Assembly (NCBI GenBank): GCA_030428405.1
Contig: JAUIEH010000019.1
Span: 1-15,308, forward strand
Direction: 5' to 3'
Source of the DNA: Alphaproteobacteria bacterium
GTDB taxonomy: Bacteria; Pseudomonadota; Alphaproteobacteria; Caulobacterales; Maricaulaceae
DNA length: 15,308 nt
Shown here: in pieces, positions 1 through 5,787 of the stretch
Numbering within the stretch: position 1 is the first letter of the stretch
How the letters are laid out: every line of letters starts with the position of its first letter
The notes under the pieces: generated by a model
Databases searched by the model: none
Seen by the model: the letters and a program-made list of their open reading frames with translations, nothing else
What the model was told of the DNA's origin: nothing
Program-made: the position numbers and the translations under genes

Positions 1-2
1 TT

Positions 3-80
3 TATGCGTACATTTTCCGCCCGGTCGCTACGCTGCTGGCATTCAACCGTTCACTGATATTGAGGAGGGTGCGCAGATGA
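3..80 (+). CDS. 3' end of an upstream phage gene (partial)
   Basis: The window opens inside a reading frame (third base first) that stays open to a TGA at 78-80. The last residues are FRPVATLLAFNR, then a basic tail LRRVRR. This stop overlaps the ATG of the next gene as ATGA, the junction style used repeatedly in this operon, and this frame has the best third-position GC of the three forward frames. Product not recognisable from about 25 residues. The competing possibility is that frame 2, also open from base 2 and in frame with the next gene, is coding and the next gene starts upstream. A good Shine-Dalgarno before base 77 argues against that. Confidence 0.4.
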   Translation, partial: YAYIFRPVATLLAFNRSLILRRVRR

Positions 81-406
81 ATAGGCTGACAGGCCGCGAC
101 GAGACGGATCTCGACCGCGCGCTCGGTTTGCGAAGGCGACGCAAGGCGCGGGTGGCGACTCCAGCGTCACAAAGCGCCGATAACATCGAGGGGCGGCGCC
201 ATCGTTGGGCGGTCATCAACGACGCGACCGGCGAAATACTCCGCGTCGTAGATTGCGCGTTGCGTGAGGCATGGGCGCAGGCCGGCGAGGGCGAAAAGGT
301 GGTCGGCCCAATCGGCCGAGACGACAACGATTTAACGCTGGCCGTAACGCGGGCGGGGCGCGGCTGGATAGTCTCAAAAAAGAAGGATGGCGACGATGCC
401 GCGTGA
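77..406 (+). CDS. small hypothetical phage protein (109 aa)
   Basis: I do not recognise this family. A strong Shine-Dalgarno (GAGGAGGG, 62-69) sits 7 bases before the ATG, and the ATG overlaps the stop of the preceding frame. The protein has a basic N-terminal third (LRRRRKAR around residues 18-25), then a more ordered segment beginning RHRWAVINDATGEI that could form a small beta-rich domain, and a Lys/Asp-rich end. No signal peptide or membrane helix is visible. Its last 11 bases overlap the tail-fibre gene, so it is probably translated in series with it. Position just before the fibre gene suggests a tail or virion-accessory role, but this is inferred from context only. Confidence 0.6.
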   Translation: MNRLTGRDETDLDRALGLRRRRKARVATPASQSADNIEGRRHRWAVINDATGEILRVVDCALREAWAQAGEGEKVVGPIGRDDNDLTLAVTRAGRGWIVSKKKDGDDAA

Positions 407-1724
407 TATGTGGTTCAGGGGGCCTGGTTCGTACACGGACTCGGTGACAGAAGAGGTCTACGCCCAAGGCGAAAGCGTTCGCGGCGTTTCCGATGAAGTC
501 GCTGCGCGCGCATTTGCTTCCGGTAAGGCGCTCTACGCCGGCTTTGATACATCCAACGTTGGAGCGCTGGCTGGCGTCACATCGATTGTATTCGAAGACG
601 GAGAGGTTACCGGTCTCACCTCGCTTGAGGTGGACACCATCACCGGTCTTACCTCGCTTGAGGTGGACACCATCACCGGTGTCAGCTCGCTTGAGGTGGA
701 CACCATCACCGGTGTCAGCTCGCTTGAGGTGGACACCATCACCGGTGTCAGCTCCGTTGAGGCCGACGCGCTTGAAGTGGGCTCCATCAATGGCGGCGCG
801 CTCGCGGGCGAGCGCAATGTGCTCCTGAACGGCGACTTCAGCATCTGGCAACGCGGCGCGAGCGACCGGCCCGACATGTGGAAGGTCTCGGCGACCGGCG
901 GCGTGGCGCATGCATTCTCGCGCCAATCATTCGCGCCGGGCGCGCCGCTTGGCGCGGGCAATGGCGAGCCCGAATATTTCATGCGCTGGGCTTTGACCGG
1001 CACGACGGTCGCCGGCTCCTCCGCCATCGGCGCCGCGATTGAGAACGTGCGCACATTCGCGGGCGAAGAGGTGACGCTCTCATTTTGGGCGAAGGCGTCA
1101 ACGGCGCTGAACATGCGCAGCTATCTCGCGCAGCGTTTCGGCTCGGGCGGTTCCTCAACCGTGTGGACGCCGAGCGCGACTTTCGCGCTGACCACGTCAT
1201 GGCAGAAATTCACGCGCACGGTTTCGCTCGCCTCCATCAGTGGCAAGACCATCGGCGCAGGCAATCATCTGCAGGTCTATTTCGACTGCTATTCAGCGCT
1301 GACGGACCCGTCCATCGATATCGCCCGTATCCAGATTGAGCTGGGTTCGGCAGCAACACCCTTTGAACGGCGTCCGTATGCGCTCGAACTGGCGGCGTGT
1401 CAGCGTTATTTTGAAGTGCTCGGCGGCGCGCCATACTACGTATTCACCGTTGGCAACGCGCTCAGTGCGTCGACGGTCGGCGGGCCGCTGGCGTTTGTGG
1501 AAAAGCGCGCCACGCCGACGCTGGCGGCCTCAGGCAACTTTGTGCTTTACACAGGCTCGACGACGATCGCAATCGCTTCTGGCAGTGTTTCGTTAGACCA
1601 AGCGACGGCGGCGCGCGGGCGCTTGGTGTTCAGTGCCGGCGGTGCAGCGTCGGCGGGCACATTTTACAATTTTGCCGCGAACAATGATGCGACGGCTAAA
1701 ATCACATTGAGCGCGGAGTTTTGA
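396..1724 (+). CDS. phage tail fibre / receptor-binding protein with tandem 11-residue repeats
   Basis: 442 aa. An upstream ATG at 387 abuts AGAAGG (381-386) and is badly spaced. The ATG at 396 has that motif 9 bases upstream and is preferred. Order: a 70-residue N-terminal segment (likely virion attachment), five 11-residue repeats at residues about 72-126 (TSLEVDTITG-type), then NVLLNGDFSIWQRG (about 141-154), which I recognise as the opening of a C-terminal module recurrent in phage tail fibres and carbohydrate-binding tail proteins. The module continues through a beta-rich stretch to TPFERRPY and ELAACQRYFEV, also typical of that family, and a Ser/Ala/Gly-rich tip. Likely role: host-surface recognition at the tail tip. 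It overlaps the upstream gene by 11 bases, and the next ATG follows its stop by 2 bases. No catalytic motif was seen. Confidence 0.85.
   Translation: MPRDMWFRGPGSYTDSVTEEVYAQGESVRGVSDEVAARAFASGKALYAGFDTSNVGALAGVTSIVFEDGEVTGLTSLEVDTITGLTSLEVDTITGVSSLEVDTITGVSSLEVDTITGVSSVEADALEVGSINGGALAGERNVLLNGDFSIWQRGASDRPDMWKVSATGGVAHAFSRQSFAPGAPLGAGNGEPEYFMRWALTGTTVAGSSAIGAAIENVRTFAGEEVTLSFWAKASTALNMRSYLAQRFGSGGSSTVWTPSATFALTTSWQKFTRTVSLASISGKTIGAGNHLQVYFDCYSALTDPSIDIARIQIELGSAATPFERRPYALELAACQRYFEVLGGAPYYVFTVGNALSASTVGGPLAFVEKRATPTLAASGNFVLYTGSTTIAIASGSVSLDQATAARGRLVFSAGGAASAGTFYNFAANNDATAKITLSAEF
609..773 (+). repeat. 33-bp in-frame tandem repeat, five units
   Basis: Units lie at 609-641, 642-674, 675-707, 708-740 and 741-773. 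Each begins ACCGGT and encodes TG(L/V)(T/S)SLEVDTI. The first four are almost identical at DNA level: units 3 and 4 are the same, and units 1, 2 and 3 differ at a few positions in the Leu/Thr versus Val/Ser codons. The fifth is degenerate (VEADAL). Near-identity including synonymous positions points to recent duplication. The alternating hydrophobic/polar pattern fits beta-strand or beta-helix shaft building. Confidence 0.95.
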
Positions 1725-1726
1725 CG

Positions 1727-2233
1727 ATGACCTTCACAACCGCCCGATGGGCTAACGCCGAGCAGACAAGCCTCATCGCCGCGCGCGCGGATGGCGCGAC
1801 GGTCTCGGTCCCCGCTGATGCTGCGAATGCGGATTATCGGCTCATCACGCAGGGCGACGCCGAGCTTGGCGTCGCGCCGCTCACGATTGCGCCTTATCAG
1901 CGCTGGCCCGACCTTGCCACCGCCAAATCGGAGTTGCGCAGCGCCGCCTATCACGAGGCGAGCCGTCGCGTTGACGCCATCACCGATGATGGCGAGGCCA
2001 ATCCGCGTCGCCGTCGCGAGCAGCTGATGATGGCCGCAATCGTCATCACACGAAAGGAAATGAAGTCAATCACGCTGACCGAGGACGAAGTGACGACTAA
2101 GGCGATCGCCGAGTTCGTCGAGGCGGCGGTCTACGACATCCAGGTCGCCGAGGCCGTTAAGAAAGCGGAATTTGATGCGCTTTCAGACATCGCGGCGGCC
2201 GAGGCGTACGACGTAGAGGAGGGCTGGTCATGA
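1727..2233 (+). CDS. phage tail-fibre-associated protein (possible fibre accessory/assembly protein)
   Basis: 168 aa. The frame is open from a TTG at 1721 that overlaps the fibre stop, but the ATG at 1727 with CGGAG at 1713-1717 is the better start. N-terminal 70 residues (ARWANAEQTSLIAARADG, then VPADAANADYRLI) resemble the short substrate-reading segment seen at the start of many phage proteins encoded just after tail fibres. The C-terminal half is helical and charged (AAYHEASRRVDAITDDGEAN, RRRREQL) and resembles the helical tails of those fibre-linked proteins. No membrane segment. Its stop overlaps the next ATG (ATGA, 2230-2233). Function as a fibre chaperone or tip protein is inferred mainly from order; no precise family named. 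Confidence 0.65.
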   Translation: MTFTTARWANAEQTSLIAARADGATVSVPADAANADYRLITQGDAELGVAPLTIAPYQRWPDLATAKSELRSAAYHEASRRVDAITDDGEANPRRRREQLMMAAIVITRKEMKSITLTEDEVTTKAIAEFVEAAVYDIQVAEAVKKAEFDALSDIAAAEAYDVEEGWS

Positions 2234-2766
2234 CGGATGATTTGGCGGCACAGGACTTCCCGCGACGGCTGGCGAAGGTCGAGAACACGCTGACCGGTCT
2301 GCGCGCTGAGGTCCACGGCATCGTCGAGTCCGTAACCAGCCTGAAGCTGTCGCTCGACAAGGTCGTCGACGGTCTAAAGGTCCGCATCGGGCCGATACTC
2401 GGCCTCGCCATCGCGGCCGTCGGCGTTCTGATAACCATTGGAACACTGACGTTCTGGCCGGTCTGGCGCGATATAGACCGCCTTCAAACCGACGTCGCCT
2501 CCGTCAATGCCGCTCGGCTCGCAGAGGCGCGGGAGTGGGGCGCGCTGGAGGAGCGCGTGGCCTCGCTGAAAGAAACCCGCGCAGAGGATCGCGAGGACAT
2601 GCTCCTGCTCTTCGCGGCGGCGGACACTCGCCTAGAACGCCGCATCACGGACTTGCGCCGCGAGATTGAGACGCGAACGACCGATCGCTTCCAGCGGCCG
2701 GAAGCGGAGGCGCGCTTGGATGCGCTCACCGCAGACATCGCCCGCTTGCGAACGGAGCTGGAATAG
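2230..2766 (+). CDS. membrane-anchored coiled-coil phage protein
   Basis: 178 aa, coupled to the preceding gene by ATGA. Residues 1-50 are amphipathic and polar with heptad-like spacing (LAKVENTLTGLRAEV, VTSLKLSLDKVVDGL). One strong transmembrane segment lies at about 54-76 (IGPILGLAIAAVGVLITIGTL), followed by a long charged coiled coil (about 80-178) rich in Arg, Glu and Leu. Position between tail and lysis genes and a single helix with a long coiled coil are compatible with an accessory lysis or membrane protein. It could be an unconventional holin-type protein, but holins are usually much smaller and lack such a long coiled coil. Function unknown. Confidence 0.65.
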   Translation: MTDDLAAQDFPRRLAKVENTLTGLRAEVHGIVESVTSLKLSLDKVVDGLKVRIGPILGLAIAAVGVLITIGTLTFWPVWRDIDRLQTDVASVNAARLAEAREWGALEERVASLKETRAEDREDMLLLFAAADTRLERRITDLRREIETRTTDRFQRPEAEARLDALTADIARLRTELE

Positions 2767-2988
2767 GTGGCCGCGCACGACAGCTATTCGCCCGCCTACG
2801 CCAAAGAGCTGGAGACCGCCGTGGAGGATCTGCGCGGCCGGCTGCACGAGGCGGAGCGCATCGCGCGCAACGCAGAGCGTGAGCGCGACCAGGCGCTCGC
2901 CGCGTTGCGCCGGCTCGAGACCCGTTCAGGCGATGTCGTCGCCGCCGGCGCACGCGCCGCCGCGAAGATAGCGGCCGCCGGGCGTTGA
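2767..2988 (+). CDS. small coiled-coil phage protein (73 aa)
   Basis: Starts with GTG immediately after the preceding TAG, with GGAG about 8 bases upstream. Almost the whole protein is one predicted coiled coil (ELETAVEDLRGRLHEAERI, then AERERDQALAALRRLE), ending in an Ala-rich tail. No signal peptide or membrane helix. The composition mirrors the C-terminal coiled coil of the protein encoded just upstream, so the two could pair, but this is inference. The gene closes the tightly packed block, and a 208-base gap follows. Family not recognised. Confidence 0.55.
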   Translation: MAAHDSYSPAYAKELETAVEDLRGRLHEAERIARNAERERDQALAALRRLETRSGDVVAAGARAAAKIAAAGR

Positions 2989-3196
2989 AAAACCTGGGCG
3001 TCGCGTTTATGCGAATGACGCGCTGGTCGCCCAGGCGGGCTGACATTGGCGACATCTGGCCCGGCGTTAGCGCCTGACGAGCGAAAGCGAAACGCGAAAG
3101 CGTCGCGTGGAGTCCTCCCAGCCGGGGAATAAATGAGGACCTAGGCCCGCCACCCACAATCTTGACGTCATCGCCCGGCGCAGGCGATGAAGCGGC
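2989..3196 (+). other. 208-base gap with several inverted repeats
   Basis: No supported gene. It holds a nested hairpin at 2993-3035: outer arms CCTGGGCG/CGCCCAGG and inner arms CGCGT/ACGCG. A short ACGC-GAAA-GCGT hairpin with a GNRA-type loop lies near 3091-3105. A perfect 8-bp dyad TCATCGCC/GGCGATGA at 3168-3190 ends 6 bases before the next ATG. A TTGACG at 3163-3168 could be a -35 element but no convincing -10 follows. No T-run follows the first hairpin, so it is not a classic terminator. Confidence 0.5.
3168..3190 (+). promoter_or_regulatory. 8-bp dyad just upstream of a start codon
   Basis: Arms TCATCGCC (3168-3175) and GGCGATGA (3183-3190) are perfectly complementary around a 7-base spacer. 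The dyad covers the place where a ribosome-binding site for the ATG at 3197 would lie, and no good Shine-Dalgarno is otherwise visible. It could be an RNA hairpin limiting translation or a repressor operator overlapping a promoter. The dyad is seen directly; its role is inferred. Confidence 0.4.
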
Positions 3197-3427
3197 ATGA
3201 GCGAGCCGACCGCGATGAATAGAAAGCTTGTTTGGGTGGTGACTCGTCACGCCGACGACGGTCAGGACGCACGGGTGCTGAGTGTCTTTTCATCTTCCGA
3301 ACAGGCCCAAAAGTTCGTCCAGTTCTACATGAGCAATTTTCGTTGTGTCGACACGGTTTCGGTTTGCCCGACCGCGTTACACGACGACGCTCACGATGCG
3401 ATGGTTTATGTGCGGGCGCCCGTTTGA
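3197..3427 (+). CDS. small hypothetical phage protein (76 aa)
   Basis: The body KLVWVVTRHADDGQDARVLSV followed by FSSSEQAQKFVQFY has the beta-then-helix look of small phage-encoded proteins that start with a Trp/Phe-Val-Val strand and carry a 'S-S-x-E-x-A' helix start. Two Cys residues lie near the C-terminal half (FRCVD, SVCPT). Start is uncertain: ATG at 3197 or ATG at 3215 (MNRKLVW), neither with a good ribosome-binding site. The 3197 site lies just behind a perfect dyad. Its TGA overlaps the next gene's TTG start as TTGA. No membrane segment. Function not assigned. Confidence 0.55.
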   Translation: MSEPTAMNRKLVWVVTRHADDGQDARVLSVFSSSEQAQKFVQFYMSNFRCVDTVSVCPTALHDDAHDAMVYVRAPV

Positions 3428-3780
3428 GATACGCCGCCGCCTTCGCCTTTCTCACGCTCGCCGCCTGCGCGGACGAGCCGCAGCGCGCGCATTATCAGAC
3501 CGCTGTCGCTGAGCGCACGCCGGCCGGGCATCTAGTCGGCGCCGGGCGCGGCCAGCTCGGCTGCATCGAGCAGCCCGATGGCGCGCTGGTCAGCTATCTG
3601 GAGCTGGACGGCGAGCGCTACGCGCTCAACGCCGATGAGGCGCCGGTCTATGCAAGGCCCACCCATGAAATCGGCGCGCGCGCGGTGGGCGATGACGCTG
3701 AGCTGGCGCTTCGCCTTGCGCATCATGCCGCGCTGATGCCTTGCCTCCGCCATATCGGACGCGGCGCGCTCGGCCGTTAA
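3424..3780 (+). CDS. predicted phage-encoded lipoprotein (118 aa)
   Basis: Translation most plausibly begins at the TTG at 3424 that overlaps the previous stop. The product then opens with a compact lipoprotein signal: Arg at residue 2, a hydrophobic run AAAFAFLTLAAC, and a lipobox LAAC with the lipidated Cys at residue 15, followed by ADEPQ. The mature part contains GQLGCIEQPDGALVSYLEL and DGERYALNADEAPVY, beta-rich and acidic, and ends CLRHIGRGALGR. The same frame continues open upstream to 3232, but that part overlaps the 76-aa gene and has no matching start. Location just before the endolysin suggests an envelope-related role during lysis or superinfection exclusion; both are guesses. Confidence 0.6.
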   Translation: MRYAAAFAFLTLAACADEPQRAHYQTAVAERTPAGHLVGAGRGQLGCIEQPDGALVSYLELDGERYALNADEAPVYARPTHEIGARAVGDDAELALRLAHHAALMPCLRHIGRGALGR

Positions 3781-3815
3781 TCCCTCATTAAATGTGTCGG
3801 CTCGAAGCGCGCTTT

Positions 3816-4694
3816 ATGGACGCTTCATCTCCCATCCGACTCGTGCAGGACGCCTCCGGCGAATTCCTGCAAACGACCACCCCGGCTGGCCTCCGGCTCA
3901 TTGGGACTCTCGAAGGCGACGAGCTTGTCGGGTATCCGGACGCCACAGGAACGCCCACCATCGGCCGCGGACACACCGGAGCCTATCCGGACATTGTGCG
4001 GGAGATGCATCCAGAGCTGGGCGAAGTGGTCGCGGTCGGCGATGAAATTTCCGCGGAAGCGTCCATCCTTCTTCTCATGCACGATATCGCGCGCTTCGAA
4101 CGCTGTGTGCGCGACAGCGTGCATGTTCCGTTGACGTCGTATCAGTTCGACGCCTGCGTCTCGCTGGCGTTCAATATCGGCGAAGGCTCTCGCGCACGTC
4201 AGGGCTTCTCCAATTCGACGCTGGTCGCGCTGCTCAATCGACGCGAATACGAAGCCGCCGCCGATGAGTTCCCGAAATGGCGGCGCTCCGGTGGTCGCGT
4301 TCTCGACGGGCTGGTGAACCGCCGCGCGGTCGAGCGACTTCTGTTCCTCGAAGGGCTGTATGATTTCACGCCATATGACGGGGATTTCAGCGACGCGACT
4401 CTGCCGCGCGAGGAGCGCGCTGCTCCCGTCGAAGCGCCGCCCACGGAGCGTCGTGCGGACATGCGCGACTCAACCACGCGCCGGGACGCCACGCAGGGCG
4501 GGCTCGCGGCGCTCCTCGCCGGCGCCGCCGTCATCGCGCAGACCGTGCAGGAGACGACCGAGCAGATATTCGGCCAGCCTCTGCCCGGTTGGGCGCTGGG
4601 CGCGGTCGGCGTCGGCGCCATCGCCGTCTCGCTCTGGAAGTTCGGCCGCGTGAACAACGAGCGCGAGCGCCGGTGGACGGAGGGTTATGCGTGA
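3816..4694 (+). CDS. phage endolysin, GH24 (T4-type) lysozyme with C-terminal membrane tail
   Basis: 292 aa from the ATG at 3816, which has a weak GAAG upstream. An in-frame ATG at 3792 would add 8 residues but has no ribosome-binding site. It hydrolyses the MurNAc-GlcNAc bond of peptidoglycan. The catalytic triad reads EGDELVGYPDATGTPTIGRGH: Glu33, Asp42 and Thr48, with spacings of 9 and 6 that match T4 lysozyme Glu11/Asp20/Thr26. The YQFDACVSLAFNIG and FPKWRRSGGRVLDGLVNRR segments are also family hallmarks. Length is well above the usual 150-180: after residue about 183 come a Pro/Arg-rich linker and two hydrophobic helices (about 228-243 and 258-276) before a charged end. There is no N-terminal signal. 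The stop overlaps the next GTG (GTGA). Confidence 0.9.
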   Translation: MDASSPIRLVQDASGEFLQTTTPAGLRLIGTLEGDELVGYPDATGTPTIGRGHTGAYPDIVREMHPELGEVVAVGDEISAEASILLLMHDIARFERCVRDSVHVPLTSYQFDACVSLAFNIGEGSRARQGFSNSTLVALLNRREYEAAADEFPKWRRSGGRVLDGLVNRRAVERLLFLEGLYDFTPYDGDFSDATLPREERAAPVEAPPTERRADMRDSTTRRDATQGGLAALLAGAAVIAQTVQETTEQIFGQPLPGWALGAVGVGAIAVSLWKFGRVNNERERRWTEGYA

Positions 4695-4981
4695 CAGAAA
4701 ACCCGAAAGTTACGCTCGCCGATGGGCCCCCGGTCACGCCAGAACACTGCGAATTGCGGGCGAACGGGCGCAAAAAAGGTTCCGCTCGCCCGTTGCGCTA
4801 CCGCTACGTGCACGAGAAGTGTAGCAGTGTCACCACGTTGGGCGCGCCGATAGCGGATATCTACAGTATCCGGCCAGGCTTCTACAGAACGGCATTTTGC
4901 GCGCGCTGCGGCGCCCACTTCCCGGTCGGCGAACGCGGCGAGTTCGTCTGGGAAGGGACTAGCGAGAAGGTCGGGACCTAG
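4691..4981 (+). CDS. small Cys-rich (zinc-ribbon-like) phage protein
   Basis: 96 aa from the GTG at 4691, overlapping the endolysin stop, with GGACGGAGGG at 4676-4685 as the ribosome-binding site. The same frame is open further upstream but only as a shadow of the endolysin. The C-terminal part carries CARCGAHFPVGERGEFVW, a CxxC followed by His (Cys70, Cys73, His76), with earlier Cys20 and Cys44 that could complete a zinc site, and ends SEKVGT. I recall similar short proteins with a 'HFPVGE-F-W' motif in other phages, function unknown to me. It sits between endolysin and spanin genes; the last base is shared with the next start (TAGTG). Confidence 0.7.
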   Translation: MTENPKVTLADGPPVTPEHCELRANGRKKGSARPLRYRYVHEKCSSVTTLGAPIADIYSIRPGFYRTAFCARCGAHFPVGERGEFVWEGTSEKVGT

Positions 4982-5280
4982 TGTCCGGCCTCATCCTCTC
5001 ATCACTCTTCGCCATTGCGCGCCGCTTGCCGGCGCGGCTGTGGCTCGCTCTTGGCGCGGCGCTCGTCGCCCTAAGCCTCTATGCACGCGGGCGCGCGATG
5101 AAGGCCGAGGCCCGCCGCATGGCCGAGCGCGCCGCAGAGGCTGAGCGCCGCGCCGAGACCGAAGCCCGCGCAAGAGCAAGGGAGCGCACCTATGCGCAAG
5201 TCGCGAATGACCGTCCTCGCAGCGTCAGTGACCTTGTTAGCGGCCTGCGCACACGGGGGTTCGGCGCACGTGACCGCTGA
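4981..5280 (+). CDS. Rz-like inner-membrane spanin (i-spanin)
   Basis: 99 aa, GTG start sharing one base with the preceding TAG. An N-terminal signal anchor spans about residues 17-34 (ARLWLALGAALVALSLY). After it comes a long Ala/Glu/Arg coiled coil (about 38-75: MKAEARRMAERAAEAERRAE) that would cross the periplasm. A short end DLVSGLRTRGFGARDR could contact the partner. This is the standard plan of Rz-type spanins that disrupt the outer membrane in the last step of lysis. The identification is strengthened by a lipoprotein gene beginning inside it in another frame. Sequence alone would be too low-complexity to be certain. Confidence 0.75.
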   Translation: MSGLILSSLFAIARRLPARLWLALGAALVALSLYARGRAMKAEARRMAERAAEAERRAETEARARARERTYAQVANDRPRSVSDLVSGLRTRGFGARDR

Positions 5281-5428
5281 GCCGGTCTGCCCGCCTCTGG
5301 CGGTCTACACGGACGAAGACCAAAGCGCGCTCGCCGATGAGGTCGAGCGCTTCGACGCGCCGGTGACGGCGCGCTTTCTGACGGACTACTGGGTCCTGTA
5401 CGGACAGGTCGCCGCCGTCTGCGACTAG
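5192..5428 (+). CDS. Rz1-like outer-membrane spanin lipoprotein (o-spanin)
   Basis: 78 aa. The ATG at 5192 lies inside the i-spanin gene in a different frame, overlapping it by 89 bases, with AAGGGAG about 8 bases upstream. The signal sequence is MRKSRMTVLAASVTLLAAC with a LAAC lipobox and lipidated Cys19. The mature 60 residues include EPVCPPLAVYTDEDQSALADE and a Cys near the end (AAVCD); the Cys pair could form a disulfide. The 'CPPL..Y...Q..LA.E' pattern resembles o-spanins and Rz1-type lipoproteins of other alphaproteobacterial phages as I recall them. Together with the i-spanin it would form a complex linking inner and outer membranes. Its TAG overlaps the stop of the convergent 58-aa gene. 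Confidence 0.8.
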   Translation: MRKSRMTVLAASVTLLAACAHGGSAHVTAEPVCPPLAVYTDEDQSALADEVERFDAPVTARFLTDYWVLYGQVAAVCD

Positions 5429-5601
5429 GCGGTCAGCCGTCGAACGGTCTCAGCGACGTCTTGGTCGACGAGCACGCTTCCGACTTCCCCTGCAAGGTAG
5501 ATAATCGCGCGCTCGTTGCTGGGCAGGACCTTCGCAACATGCTCGGGGTTCACCCAGGTCGGGATGCTGCCGCTGCATGTAAATTCCACCAGTTTCGCCA
5601 T
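5425..5601 (-). CDS. 58-aa FlbD-like small phage protein
   Basis: A complete short frame on the minus strand. ATG at 5601-5599 preceded by TAGGAG about 7 bases upstream; TAG at 5427-5425. It reads MAKLVEFTCSGSIPTWVNPE, then HVAKVLPSNERAIIYLAGEV, and ends in a VAETVRRL helix. The layout resembles the small FlbD/YlzI-type fold found in flagellar operons and in many phages: a first strand, 'VNPEHV', a strand ending in a Gly turn, a V-x-V strand, and a 'VxETVRRL' helix. Good Shine-Dalgarno, clean start and stop, and family-like pattern make it real despite its size. Its stop shares CTAG with the Rz1 stop. Role unknown, possibly regulatory. Confidence 0.75.
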   Translation of the reverse strand: MAKLVEFTCSGSIPTWVNPEHVAKVLPSNERAIIYLAGEVGSVLVDQDVAETVRRLTA

Positions 5602-5787
5602 CGCTCGCTCCTATCAGTCAGCTGGCCGATGGACTTGGGAGCTTGCCCGCGCTGATGCAATAGCCGCGCGAGCTAGGCTTCGAACCTTCGCGTGGCGCGC
5701 GAACGGCGCGAGCGCCTGGTCGCGAGCTATAGCGCAGCGGTCTCAACGCATCCGGAGATAGGTCGCAGCCGCGCCGGGCAGCTCAGC
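5602..5787 (-). other. 186-base gap between leftward phage genes, hairpin-rich
   Basis: No start with a ribosome-binding site is visible on either strand. It is dense in GC-rich inverted repeats. On the minus strand CGCGA-AGG-TTCGAAG-CCT-AGC-TCGCG (about 5667-5693) folds as a hairpin with a T-loop-like TTCGAAG. A frame open on the minus strand across much of it lacks a credible start. It may hold regulatory RNA structure or a terminator; nothing definite. Confidence 0.35.

Noticed and set aside
609..773. Tandem repeat as a possible CRISPR array
   Set aside because: Units are contiguous with no spacers and keep the reading frame of the fibre gene.
216..926. 236-codon minus-strand frame with an 11-residue repeat
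   Set aside because: It is the mirror of the tail-fibre gene; its repeat only reflects the 33-bp DNA repeat, and it has no ribosome-binding site.
2993..3035. Rho-independent terminator after the tail genes
   Set aside because: A stem is present but no T-run follows on the plus strand, and the stem is interrupted.
5660..5740. tRNA-like sequence on the minus strand with GGTTCGAAGCC and TAGCTC
   Set aside because: The T stem pairs at only three of five positions, no D stem or matching acceptor strands exist, and spacing is wrong; treated as a hairpin-rich gap.
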